Of a DNA stretch of 64,000 nt, positions 49,401 to 56,629 are shown piece by piece. Position 1 is the first letter of the stretch; each line of letters starts with the position of its first letter. This stretch comes from Nemertoderma westbladi. Lineage: Eukaryota > Xenacoelomorpha > Nemertodermatida > Nemertodermatidae. The translations under genes and the position numbers were made by a program. The stretch spans positions 8,860-72,859 of the forward strand of contig JAUCBJ010009083.1 of the NCBI GenBank assembly GCA_032718475.1, read 5' to 3'. The notes under the pieces are model-generated. The model searched no databases. It was not told the DNA's origin and was given only the letters and a program-made list of their open reading frames with translations.

Positions 49401-50636
49401 ATATTCATATTTAATTTCTGCTTCTTTACGGCATACAGTAATATTTAAAACAGATAGATGTTTCTCATAGTAATCGATACGGGTTTTATTATAAGATATA
49501 TCGCCTGATTGTAACTTCTCTAGATAGAGTGCAGTGTAGGTTCGGCACATTTCCCGATGTCGTTTCATGTTGTTCCACGACCACATTTGATGATGTCGAT
49601 GAACAGTTTCCTCCAATATAGAATTATATGCATACTTCCACCATCTAGATGCATTGTGAGATACTGGTACAGGGGGACGCCATTTACGATATTTAGAATT
49701 GCGCACCATCCTTTCAAGGGATTGTAGGAAGTCCATAAAATTTTGATATTGACAATGACTTAGGGAAACAGAAACATCACAGATATTGAGAGAAATCTGC
49801 AGTGTCGGTATTTCCAAGTTATTGGATGGCTTCAAATTAATTGTTAATTTGAGATCGAATGTCATAGGATGGAGTACATAGTTTGACTTGTCAGCAGCAC
49901 GAGCTCCTCCATTTGCAGTATAACTTCGCAAATCCTCTAATATTCTACGAGTATTAGTAGTTTTACTGAAATGAACTGTGGTCGAATTCCAGTAGCAATA
50001 CAGTCCCTCAAGGCAGATTGATTTGTAAACAACATCTAAAACTCTTGGAGAATTTTCGTTTCCTATTACTCCATCACTATCTTGAGTTTGAAAACTTAAC
50101 TGATGCAGAACAATACCGAAACTAAATGGAATTCGGGAACTAAATGTGTCTTCATATCGAATATGGATATTTCTAACTTGTACATAGAGATTCTTTGTAA
50201 TGTGCACCATAAGCTTCTCAGCAAATGTATCTCCACTATCCTTCCCTTCATTGGACTCACGCCGTGCATTTTTTGCAGCTTCGATTTTTAGTAATTCTGA
50301 TTGTTTTAATTCATTTTGATAAGCCTCTTCCTTCTCTTTATTGTATTCAATTGCTGTAGGGGAAACTAAAATATACAGGCCATCCAACTCAGCAATTATC
50401 GGCTCCTTGAAGATTTTTAAACTAACCGGGATTTTGAGTGTAAGACTATCAAGATGACCAGTAGTAACTCTAATTGGCAAATGTAAGTCATCCAATGCAG
50501 AAGCCTTCACATTTAGGTCCTTTAAAACCAAGCTCCCACCCCAAAATCCAAAGCCAACATTTTCAGAATTGACATTTTCAAGAAATTTTGAAAGATATTT
50601 GTTCAGGATATCAGTTATTAAAGATTCAAATACCAT
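40452..50636 (-). CDS. VPS13A/C-like bridge lipid transfer protein, intronless copy 2 (3394 aa)
   Basis: This paralogue of the 17929-28011 gene keeps all the VPS13 regions: chorein_N at 1-115, SRWWKYAYNSILEE near 325, VAB about 2070-2725, VPS13_C/ATG2_C from about 3080 (GNPFGLIRGIGQGVTDLFYE) and a PH-like end from about 3248. By eye the proteins are roughly 85-90% identical. The start is fixed by an in-frame TGA three codons upstream, as in copy 1; the stop is TAA. It is 34 residues longer overall, mostly from a loop at about 820-890 that copy 1 has in shorter, different form. That loop contains VFYSIKE (830-836), which loosely fits a phospho-FFAT motif for ER VAP binding. Human VPS13A has its FFAT near residue 842. 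No intron is visible over 10.2 kb. Likely functional, and derived from the same retrocopy or duplicated from its neighbour. Confidence 0.93.
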   Translation of the reverse strand: MVFESLITDILNKYLSKFLENVNSENVGFGFWGGSLVLKDLNVKASALDDLHLPIRVTTGHLDSLTLKIPVSLKIFKEPIIAELDGLYILVSPTAIEYNKEKEEAYQNELKQSELLKIEAAKNARRESNEGKDSGDTFAEKLMVHITKNLYVQVRNIHIRYEDTFSSRIPFSFGIVLHQLSFQTQDSDGVIGNENSPRVLDVVYKSICLEGLYCYWNSTTVHFSKTTNTRRILEDLRSYTANGGARAADKSNYVLHPMTFDLKLTINLKPSNNLEIPTLQISLNICDVSVSLSHCQYQNFMDFLQSLERMVRNSKYRKWRPPVPVSHNASRWWKYAYNSILEETVHRHHQMWSWNNMKRHREMCRTYTALYLEKLQSGDISYNKTRIDYYEKHLSVLNITVCRKEAEIKYEYEQSSKGGVFSWFFGTSSSKSSIKQSSTMDLSEKKQMYQAIGYTEGETVEDLGFPKSYIGYKLDFELRTIVFRLIDDRHGDSTVSQAVISKQTCSLSYRPSAQAIAATFSVESVIVTGLKIQNKIPLIMSKSSTDNTNDRNTLITGMIETNPLDGSCSQKVHLYTQSVEVIYDAATVNKIIEIFTPESSLHLEQLQVESWAALQDLQDSSKSGVMNMLQHAKVTDIVIDINPSILIVPENGIYDDGIGSYMVVDMGRLTIVSDVARRQQIQSKWKALSVKPHVAKIEDLVDKLYDKFNAKLNAVQIFLAKKGDNWQSIRLKEHTYSHLLHRTDFNVDIFQAIDDVGRLPPLKIVSKFPCISFNVSDKTLEEMVSIATSIPLPKCAPIPDDGMVLSTFNSPKAGSSCINDVYRTSSNHSVFYSIKETESDTHVPGEYPYPSYDDVDAIPRAIQSLAPGKTFSEGPLRATSAVAIDQQKVTLKCEFTIDTLNIKISRYEDDETFTTPIDLEVRNIGLDYTSHDWDSIIDSSIGGIILKNNETGHGSDEVILIDSGFYRNRKTLLNMHYILADRRCPYFQSCYENIEQNIKLTISQIDIHFHQEALLNILEFYAKLITKMDAADTTDNADAIDETTLLAPLLVDTGDVTKGILDKLEATRRRKADIVALKVEARLDWLYIVFSIDEYEISLFTLRDLSAAMELHGQKMSLKSTLSDLRIYDRSFQATYPQLLSIIGHELFTFHLNIYTPVPQLKGRPPVVDDNFVDMEVYLRTSCLRFVYIHKWVMAMITFLDKFTTAKENIISVYVDATDIAASGMQTAYEQNSRVIIDVTVVAPELLIPKNSSSLHCLVANLGKIVAKNEIKSFPVTVISGKQKSKAVVLIDSMDIALSDVKITRAIVNKSLQIQHEVLLLRPIECSLHVNRNLSCSWFNKKPDIEVNEFKLDTVTIDIGQDDMRLILSISYENLNERPIFTSGDNVSFASFKSSVDVKYVKQQTRQRRKSKKNSKEYRTLQREVVTADPTVTSENIPTSSSTLLSFMMKSVVIRTHEEEINIQEHGMSSDSVAMQKDFELEKLSSPLIKKQRTLSLHELICTMKPGLQMEKLEQIHKYLSKSTKYQSWNLIEKEIGSNTVVRNFHEIVDRLLWAEAGDKSKSFEQCIMLVESSVVRMSPAVLRDSSKAFANLQLGEIAIRVDIKKSSASEISVSFEDINLYDYRRDPKNPTRLFHRSSKGNNSNLVVDAKINTMATGDCDINVVINELYICFCIDFIMKLYQLYSLPLIEMEEALKKEKRRHTDVPVSVPKQAPTISKRQVHFDPIEEKPVDHKGNTKIVFVLKQPELVLIADYYNTNSYALTLTSDYYGQCVVTSDKVHVQGMVSDLSIQYGPYSSEDNETRKEELMDPTSINFVYNQILPDGEAHADVNFTSGIILNIDSRIIMTLSEIQWSFYKGLGFVLQDPSPSELKDMWIEKQITRNTYWFTKTFVNSSSLDFPNDNSETDLNKKIKHISKKIKENMLIKFNTIVIRLEAFAGTTRVPMIVLYSEVFGELTNWSSDMRFRFEVIAHCNIYNEHMCEWEPFIETIEERRTRRDMLVEILYEVCSDLDIDEEGSEQVAFKKPEAVLNIRSGDTMELTLSNTGIHVLGWLLAEFQEAYEGKTKKFIVDNTANRAPFTIVNYLGSPVILITSHLLKFRHNLQVSQATLPLGGSVMLDLEGAKSSRLNTTVANFNHEQYTVSVRIPGYHDVVDIPIGKSSTLYYTTKSENSSETRGLVVEVQASRAMKTVILKSSLQIRNHFPTGFTIFMNTDIRENVKHVGDVEPNATFCVPFDVSGIDSALYFKPHPILGKDSYDLSITPITTDFSRVHGESILCTCPSNNGQEAGLTANLSYKVEVVSSVNGESSMIPFRTIHINPVVVLINCMPYHIHYNVSGSKKESLMPLIPGQKVPLYTAILGMSKLTLHCEDHTGTTFKGVILLSSKTKKLSTEKFSGDFIVGIETIHIGGYIEISVYCPYWIVNKTGLTLEYKISSDNKIISHEPSNRGIVMMSYSAKQLSDEKKLLLRVNGANCSWSSKFSMDAVGSNGAIECKETKGTTLYNIGLEIRMSGFRLSKLLIFSPYFLLLNNCKTPISVSEYLPSSNELQWFTMKPSECSPYWPMGKRAKDLKMTVKALGSKSRTIPFSISNQDYICLKDVNPNIGGIVVNVQVSDCATTVSFSDYTNGAAVVLLVNSSSVTLYYTQSGVASKQAELLPQKGILYTWDDPCSKRELECELLKKKIKTDLLSDGVGTLELDDQYSVYWVSFLDGQQRVLMFTNDLVQVTHARHANELDRVQMEYSVQLQGIGISLVNHNHMVDISYLSITSSREVWECKKDGRRWKPLTIKQSEIIEHGYQKFLLSTGTARAEKLGEGIIVNFDKMVMGSANIRRSFQCGIWLQYRQAIYSQQLHFKLNRLQIDNQLNDPIFPVVLYPWPLPKSVTNTAIPKPFVEMSLVLRLSEYSNFMEIKYFSALIQEIALKLDQVFIKNLIGLFVPDEEDELKDYVNAFANDMNYIQGSLMDSSAIQAAKDDVKNFYDYIHLSPIKLHLSLSLQSSSDQSVSPSHNPINLAMDTFLQTVGVTIMDVQDVVFKLNAFQREHKLYSQETLQSEVVTHYWSQGIKQVYVLILGLDVLGNPFGLIRGIGQGVTDLFYEPYQGLVQGPNEFAEGLALGFRSLFGHAVGGFAGVCSRITGTLGKGVAALSFDDDFRKKRRKHLSDKPTDMKGGVKQGAKSLGKGLLEGLTGVVSQPIQGARKDGFKGLMMGAGKGVAGLVTRPAAGVFDMASSTFEGIKQAADTADTVKRVRPPRILYQGETIKPYSLEEAAGNCILKDVDGGKFATRTYLCHLMLTPDSRHFLLATDSCVLCARKSDMLGNWESAWVYEYRDLIGPPSVRSEGIQFLLKPPTKTESKFWNVGNKSQGKIVPMPLREAEAIKGKIERAMRKLAKVSQ

Positions 50637-51839
50637 AATTATTCAGATATTCCGGTTACCTGGTTACCTTTATTCATTCAGCCATTCAGCCCTTGAAACT
50701 AAGTAGGCTATCAATTAGCATGTTGTACAGGTACCAGCAGACCGGTACATGAAGTTCAATACCTATATAAATACTGATAAATGCAATATTTACCGGTATG
50801 CCTAGCCTAATTTCTGAATTTAACATAGGCCTGGACTCTAATGTCTAATGTAACCCCGCCTACGTCCACCCGTACTCAGGTACTGTAATCACTGAATCAG
50901 GGGGAATAAGTGAAAACGTACCATGGTTAAAACGTACCCGAATACTCGGTAGGCCTACGTTTTAACAATGATGCATTGGGTACGTTTTGGTAGTACAAAA
51001 ATAAATTGCAAAAATAAACTGTAACCTGTGCTATTGCAGTATTGACTCTCGTTTATTATTTTGGATAGGCCTAGATTAATTCGTCACTGTAACCTGTTCC
51101 TTTCCACTTAAATCTCCGGTACTAACGATATTCTGATATTGATTGGCTGTAGGAAGTTTTGTTGGGATGACTATAATGTCTTGTGTGTCCCTAACTGCCT
51201 AAGTTAAAACGTACCGGTACCGGTACCCAAAATATGGGTACGTTATTGATCGGGTTGTAATACTGTATTACAGTATTAAGTATTAACCGAGGTGCGTTTT
51301 GACATGTCACCGAATCAGGCTGTAAGGTACCGGTAATATTCAATCGAAATTGAAGTTAAAGTTTTTTATTAACATTGTACAAGCCATATAAAATATAAGA
51401 CATAAAACATAACATAATACACTAATAACTCTGTAACTGGCATAAGTTGGAATCGTTAAGTTCTCGACAAACCGCTTTCAGGGAAGAGTTCATGTCATTA
51501 GAAATGTCATTAGACTTATTCATTTATTATCAGTATTTTTTCTTATTTTATTAAATTTAAATAGGCCCCTAGATTAATTTTAAATAAAAACTTCTTCATT
51601 CATATTTTACTATACCGGGAAGATAGACCCCAAGTTTCACCTTACGATGATAAATAAGTTGGAATCGACTATAATATTTTAATTTAATAAAAAATAGTGC
51701 ATAGTTCATAAATAAAATATAGATTATCTTGTAGACATACAATGTTAGTCATGGAGCATGAGGATAAACCTCGTTTCCATGGAGGTCCCTTTAAAAAGCA
51801 CATCATTAAACTGAGCGCAGCGTGTAACAGTCGGGGAGA
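50637..51839. other. Upstream region of VPS13 copy 2, no gene seen
   Basis: AT-rich DNA with TAGGCCTA and ACCGGTA motifs. 51010-51110 carries a degenerate member of the repeat family with GTTTATTGTTTTGGTTA and GTAACCTGCTCCTTTCC seen at 56241, 58385 and 61751. No promoter element is convincing. Confidence 0.5.
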
Positions 51840-51879
51840 AGTTCTAATTTAAACCGGTCAACTGAGTAATTTTATTTTT

Positions 51880-51985
51880 TAAAATTCAACTTTTTATTAA
51901 AATTCAACTTTTGGAGTAAAGTTTTAAATTCAACTTTTGGAGTAGAGTTTTAAAATTCAACTTTTTTAAATTTCATCTTTTGGAG
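51880..51985. repeat. Short tandem repeat with AAATTCAACTTTTGGAGTA
   Basis: About four imperfect units of roughly 30 bp contain AAAATTCAACTTT and TTGGAGTA. They lie just outside the inverted-repeat cluster starting at 52026. Confidence 0.6.
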
Positions 51986-52473
51986 TAGCTTTGGAAATAC
52001 TGAAAGGCAGTGATTTTTTATGTCCTTTTATTCGGTCCGACGAATCTGTACAAAAAACTACAAAAAAGTACAAAATAGTACAATATAGTACAAAAGAGTA
52101 CAAAAGAGTACAATAAAGTGCAAAAATAGTACAAAAGAGTGCAAAAATAGCCCGTATGCTAAGTGACTTTTTTGTGCGCCGAACGCGACGCGGCGCAGAA
52201 AAAAATGTGCGCCTGTGCAGTCGAAAACAGTGCAAAATCCGCGTGCGCAGCAGAAAAACTGCGCGAGATTGGCGCGCGCAGCAGAAATTCTGCGCGAGAT
52301 TGGCGCGCACAGCAGAAATACTGCGCGAAATCTCCTACCACGTACCTGCCTGCCTACTGCTGTACTGGCCTAAAGCACACCAAGCAGCCAAGTAGGAGGC
52401 TTATTATTTCAGTATTTCTTACAGTCTTATCTGTATTGTCATTACCCTGTTACCGGTAGTCGGCAGACTGCCA

Positions 52474-52692
52474 GGGGTAGGTCTACTTACCGGTACTGAC
52501 TTAGTGCTGTAGTGCAAGTCTGAGCCGTGCTATAAATTTTCTGCGCCTGTCGCGCCGCGCAGCGCGCAGGCGCAGAAAATTTAGAGCGCAGCGCGACAGG
52601 CGCAGGCGCAGAAAATTGATAGCACCAGAGCACGGCTCAGACTTGCACTACAGCACTAAGTCAGTACCGGTAAGTCTGTAAGTAGACCTACC
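52474..52692. repeat. Large hairpin inside the foldback element
   Basis: The left arm (GGTAGGTCTACTTACCGGTA, then GACTTAGTGCTGTAGTGCAA, GTCTGAGCCGTGCTAT) is matched by the inverted right arm ending at 52692, with small indels. The centre is GC-rich, with repeated GCGCAGAAAATTT and CTGTCGCGC pieces. The stem is about 60 bp or more. Confidence 0.8.
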
Positions 52693-52785
52693 CGCTACGG
52701 TTCCGCGTCGTTGGGTCCTTTGGTCGTTAGGTCCTGCGTCGTTAGGTCCTGCCCAGGTTGGAATTTATGTAGAGTTTGCTCAACA

Positions 52786-52902
52786 TGTGTGGCGCGCATT
52801 TAGGATCCTGGCGCGAAGGAACAGGGGCGTGTGGCGCGCATTTAGGATCCTGGCGTGAAGGAACAGGGGCGTGTGGCGCGCATTGAGGATCCTGGCGCGG
52901 AA
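52786..52902. repeat. 42-bp tandem repeat, about 2.7 units
   Basis: The unit is GTGTGGCGCGCATTTAGGAT followed by CCTGGCGCGAAGGAACAGGG and GC. The third unit is partial and changed (ATTGAGGATCCTGGCGCGG). A minus-strand ORF over it reflects only the repeat. Confidence 0.85.
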
Positions 52903-53039
52903 ATGGATGTGATGTACACTAGCACTACCACTAGTACAGTAGCAAAATGCATTGGCATGGCAACGCATATCCAGCCACTCAACTTCATATTATATCGGTC
53001 TACCAGTAGAGTCTTATTTTAAAAAGAGTTAGGCCTAGG

Positions 53040-53660
53040 CCTTAAAATTTTTCGCTCGCTTCGCTCGCGTTTGTGTGTTGTACCTGCCTATGCGCTCTAC
53101 TCTTATTCATCATTCTAATAACTAAACTAGGCTTACAATAGAATCGGGATATTTCATTACATACAGTGATATTTTATTACAGTATTTGTTTATTAACCTA
53201 TAGACAGATAGAAGTAGTTCCGTGCCTTGAACTGTTTTGCACTCCCACATTATGGACAAACCGAAAGATTGAGCATTGAAGGTACCGTATCCAATCCACG
53301 TTAATCATCATGGCCAATCAGCCCAAAGTTTTAATGTCTTTCAAAATATGAGTTGTTTGAAAGGTTTTTCAATTGTTCACACCAATATAGCCTAAAACCA
53401 CGATTCAGCAGATTTTCCGTGCTCGCTACACTCCGATGTAATTCATAATCACATCTGTAGGTAAAAAATAGTCGGTTGACCCAAAAATGTTAAAATTTTC
53501 TTGCTCGCTACGCTCGCGAATTAATCACATCTGTATTTAAAAACCTTCGGTTGACCTACTATCTGAATTCTGAATATTACAGTATTACTTTACGCCTATT
53601 CATGTTTACCTGTTTACTTTTCTGCAAAATTTTCTTGCTCGCTGGGCTCGCATTTTCATG
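53040..53660. repeat. Dispersed GCTCGCTACGCTCGC-type motifs
   Basis: Three or four copies of a block with AAAATTTTCTTGCTCGCT, CGCTCGC and ATCACATCTGTA..GGTTGACC occur here (near 53046, 53428, 53500 and 53632). They are imperfect and probably remnants of one repeat. No ORF is supported. Confidence 0.5.
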
Positions 53661-53824
53661 TTAAAATACTGTAGGAGTGGTACTGCAGTATAAACTGATA
53701 AATGATTACAATAATAGCAAAATTTAATGGTCAATCTTTCAATGGTTGGCGCACATTGAATGTCATGGCTGGCGCGCTTTTCGTTTAACCAGAATCCGTG
53801 TGGCGCGCTTTTTGTCAATATTCC

Positions 53825-53985
53825 ATATAGGGGTCCTGCGTCGTTAGGTCCTGAGGCATTAGGTCCTGCGACCTTAGGTCCTGCGTCATTACTGCATTAG
53901 GTCCTGTTGTGTCATATCGTGCGACGTTAGGTCCTGTGGAGCGTCGTTAGGTCCTGCCTGCCTGCGTCGTTAGGTCCTGTATTCC
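53825..53985. repeat. Tandem GCGTCGTTAGGTCCTG repeats (inner left)
   Basis: About eight irregular units contain TTAGGTCCTG preceded by GTC, GAC or GCA variants. The same motif is at 52706-52752 and, inverted, at 55595-55785. It belongs to the foldback element. Confidence 0.7.
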
Positions 53986-54489
53986 ACTACTGTACAGTGA
54001 ACAGGCTGACAGCAGGACAGGTACCGGTGTCCGTTAGGCCACTGTATACTGGTATACAAGGTAGGCCTATATGGCAATATCGTAGGTACCGGTAGTAGAA
54101 AGGGAGGGTCGGTATAAACGGTAGGTTGGCCTACTGCCGTTGCGAGGCAGTGTGCTGGGGTGGTAGACTACTTAACCGTGAACTTGAAAGAACTAGGCCT
54201 ACTTAACTGAGTTATTTTTGTATACCGGTACCATTCAAAATCGTTCTAATTTTTACTTTAATCATTTATTCATTCTTTATAGTGTTGTGTTTGTGTTATC
54301 ATATGTTAATGTTGTTGAACATTTGTGAAAATATGTGTTAGTAATGTTGAAGATAAAAGTAGTGCGGCTATTTGAATCAAGTTTTGAGTGGGCGTTTATT
54401 TGGGAGCGGGAGGGAGGGGGAACTTTTTTCTATTTATGTGAACTATTTTTGTAGGTCGTATGAGCAGTGCTCATGGGAACTGTGCTAGT

Positions 54490-54607
54490 CAATTGGTTTA
54501 GGAGAATGGTTTAGGGACGCAGTACTCGTCACCATAGAACATTACAAGCCTCGTTGCGCTCGACCTGTTTTAGTCGAAAATATTTCTCATAACGTTAACT
54601 TTATAAC
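54490..54607. repeat. Third copy of the CGCAGTACTCG dispersed repeat
   Basis: ACGCAGTACTCGTC, ATTACAAGCCTCGTTGCGCT, CGACCTGTTTT and TTTATAAC match, in order, the two copies at 14347-14656. The copy is cut at TTTATAAC by the 54608-55502 insertion and resumes with TATG after it. Confidence 0.65.
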
Positions 54608-55502
54608 TAGGGTTCGATCGGTGCACCGGCACCGGCACCGGTATTGCCGGTGTTTGGCACCACCGGCACCGGCACCTGCACCGGCAAAAACATTGCCGGT
54701 GCCGGTGTTTTTTAAAATGATTGGCTGCTGTTAAAATTGAAGCCTACTGCAGTACCGGTACTGCAGACAGCCTGGCTAAGCTATCAGTCAGCTACAAGGC
54801 TATAGCTGTTTGACTGTCTGTCTACTGGTCTAGCAGTCTAGTTACTTGACTAGTGGTCGGGTAGCCCAGAATCATAACGCCTTACTTAGTGTAAACAGTG
54901 TACTTAGCGCCTTACTTATTTCTGTATTTTATGTAATACCCGTATATAAATACTGTAGGCCTAGGCCTACTGTAACTGTACACATATAATTTTAATGCAA
55001 TCGTTTTATTTAAACTTTTATATTCATTTTATTGTAAAGCTAAACCATTTTATATAAATGCGTGACATCATAATTTTACAGTATTGTACAGTTGTAGAAT
55101 TGTACGTACTTGTTGCTCTGCTGCTGTACCCGTGTGCTGGGCAGCTGGGTTAAGCTATTACAATATTAATTCAGAAATTGCTCAGTACATACTGACATAG
55201 TCTGATAGTCGGCCAGCTACTGAGCTACTGTACCTTCTGTCAATCTGTGACTGTGGTACTTTACTGCATCACTGCCTCATTTCTGCATTTCATTAGGTGA
55301 CAGGGTTAGGCTGTTAGGTGTGCGTGTGGCCTAATGTAATAGACATAGATTACACAAAAATTTATATTTCGTTTTCAAATAGAATTACGCCAAATTTGCC
55401 CAACATTTAAAAACACCGGCACCGGCACCTGCACCGGCATTTACAATGTGACACCGGCACCGGCACCGGCACCGGCAAAATTTTGGCACCGATCGAACCC
55501 TA
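54608..55502. mobile_element. hAT-type MITE with CACCGG-repeat ends, 8-bp target duplication
   Basis: The ends TAGGGTTCGATCGGTGC and the inverted GCACCGATCGAACCCTA match exactly. TTTATAAC is directly repeated at 54600-54607 and 55503-55510. An 8-bp duplication and a terminus of TAGGG type fit the hAT superfamily. Next to each end lie runs of CACCGG hexamers in mirror orientation (54625-54705; 55414-55478), a strong potential stem. The 895-bp interior has no transposase frame. Confidence 0.8.
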
Positions 55503-55594
55503 TTTATAACTATGAAAAATGACAAAATGAAATGTGAAATGAAAAATTAAAAAAACTGAAAAATCTGGAAACCCCCCAATCGCCAAAGCCGCAG

Positions 55595-55785
55595 AGGACC
55601 TAATGACGCAGGACCTAACGACCAAAGGACCTAATGACGCTATTATAGAAGACCTAATGTCGCAGGACCTAATGACGCAGGACTTAACGCCGCAGGACCT
55701 AATGCCGCAGGACCTAACGACCACTCACAGCCACAGGACCTAATGACGCGGGACCTAACGACCAAAGGACCTAATGACGCGTTAC
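55595..55785. repeat. Tandem GGACCTAATGACGCA repeats (inverted set)
   Basis: About ten irregular units of CAGGACCTAATGACG or CAGGACCTAACGACC are the inverted counterpart of the TTAGGTCCTG repeats at 52706-52752 and 53825-53985. They are part of the right arm of the foldback element. Confidence 0.75.
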
Positions 55786-55982
55786 CCCCGCTACCCCTGG
55801 CAGTCAGGCAGTCTGCCGACTACCGGTAACAGGGTAATGACAATACAGATAAGACTGTAAGAAATACTGAAATAATAAGCCTCCTACTTGCTACTTGGCT
55901 GCTTGGTGTGCTTTAGGCCAGTCTGCCAGTACAGCAGTAGGCAGACAGGTACGTGGTAGAAGATTTCGCGCAGTATTTCTGC

Positions 55983-56461
55983 GGTCCTACGAATTACCCC
56001 AAAATACCCCAAAACACCCCAAAATACCCCAAAAGACCCCAAAATAGTATAAAACTACCCCAAAATACCCCAAAATAGTTTATAATTACCCCAAAATACC
56101 CCAAAATAGTTTAGAATTACCCCAAAATAATTTTTTTTGAGCCTTTGTTTTGGAAATTTAATTTACCCCAAAATATGGCAAAATGACGAATTACCCCAAA
56201 ATAATGACGAATTACCCCAAAATAATTAAAAATTTTTTCTTCACTCTCGTTTATTGTTTTGGTTAAAAAAACTTGCCACTGTAACCTGCTCCTTTCCCTC
56301 GCTGTTAAAAAACATTATTAGCTTATTTTGGGGTATTTTGGGGTAATTTTTTAGCCTTTTTGGGGTATTTTGGGGTAATTTTTGACTATTTTGGGGTATT
56401 TTGGAGTATTTTGGGGTATTTTGGGGTGTTTTGGGGTATTTTGGGGTAATTCGTAGGACCC
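55983..56461. mobile_element. 479-bp MITE made of CCCCAAAATA repeats, 10-bp target duplication
   Basis: It starts GGTCCTACGAATTACCCC and ends with the inverted GGGGTAATTCGTAGGACCC. GTATTTCTGC is directly repeated at 55973-55982 and 56462-56471. The opposite arm of the host element (near 52305-52320) shows the uninterrupted site. Both halves are tandem CCCCAAAATA repeats in mirror orientation. The right half includes TTTATTGTTTTGGTTA and GTAACCTGCTCCTTTCC, shared with 61751-61820 and the 68-bp minisatellite. Superfamily not assigned. Confidence 0.82.
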
Positions 56462-56629
56462 GTATTTCTGCTGTGCGCGCCAATCTCGCGCAGAATTTCT
56501 GCTGCGCGCGCCAATCTCGCGCAGTTTTTCTGCTGCGCACGCGGATTTTGCACTGTTTTCGACTGCGCAGGCGCACATTTTTTTCTGCGCCGCGTCGCGT
56601 TCGGCGCACAAAAAAATCACTTAGCATAC

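Larger units (their letters stand above)
52153..56629. mobile_element. Long-inverted-repeat (foldback-like) element
   Basis: The left end GTATGCTAAGTGACTTTTTT is matched at the right end, read inward, by GTATGCTAAGTGATTTTTTT. The arms continue through GTGCGCCGAACGCGACGCGG, three CTGCGCGAGATTGGCGCGC-type units, ACCTGCCTGCCTACTGCTGT, TTACCGGTAGTCGGCAGACT and into TTAGGTCCTG repeats, giving arms of several hundred bp. The right arm is split by the 479-bp insertion 55983-56461, which rejoins exactly when removed. Short ORFs in both arms are mirror copies, not genes. No transposase is seen; long arms with terminal tandem repeats recall foldback transposons. Confidence 0.75.

Noticed and set aside
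52156-52459. Arg/Ala-rich ORFs at both arms of the foldback element (also 56241-56796)
   Set aside because: They are the same sequence in inverted orientation, created by GC-rich tandem units in transposon arms.
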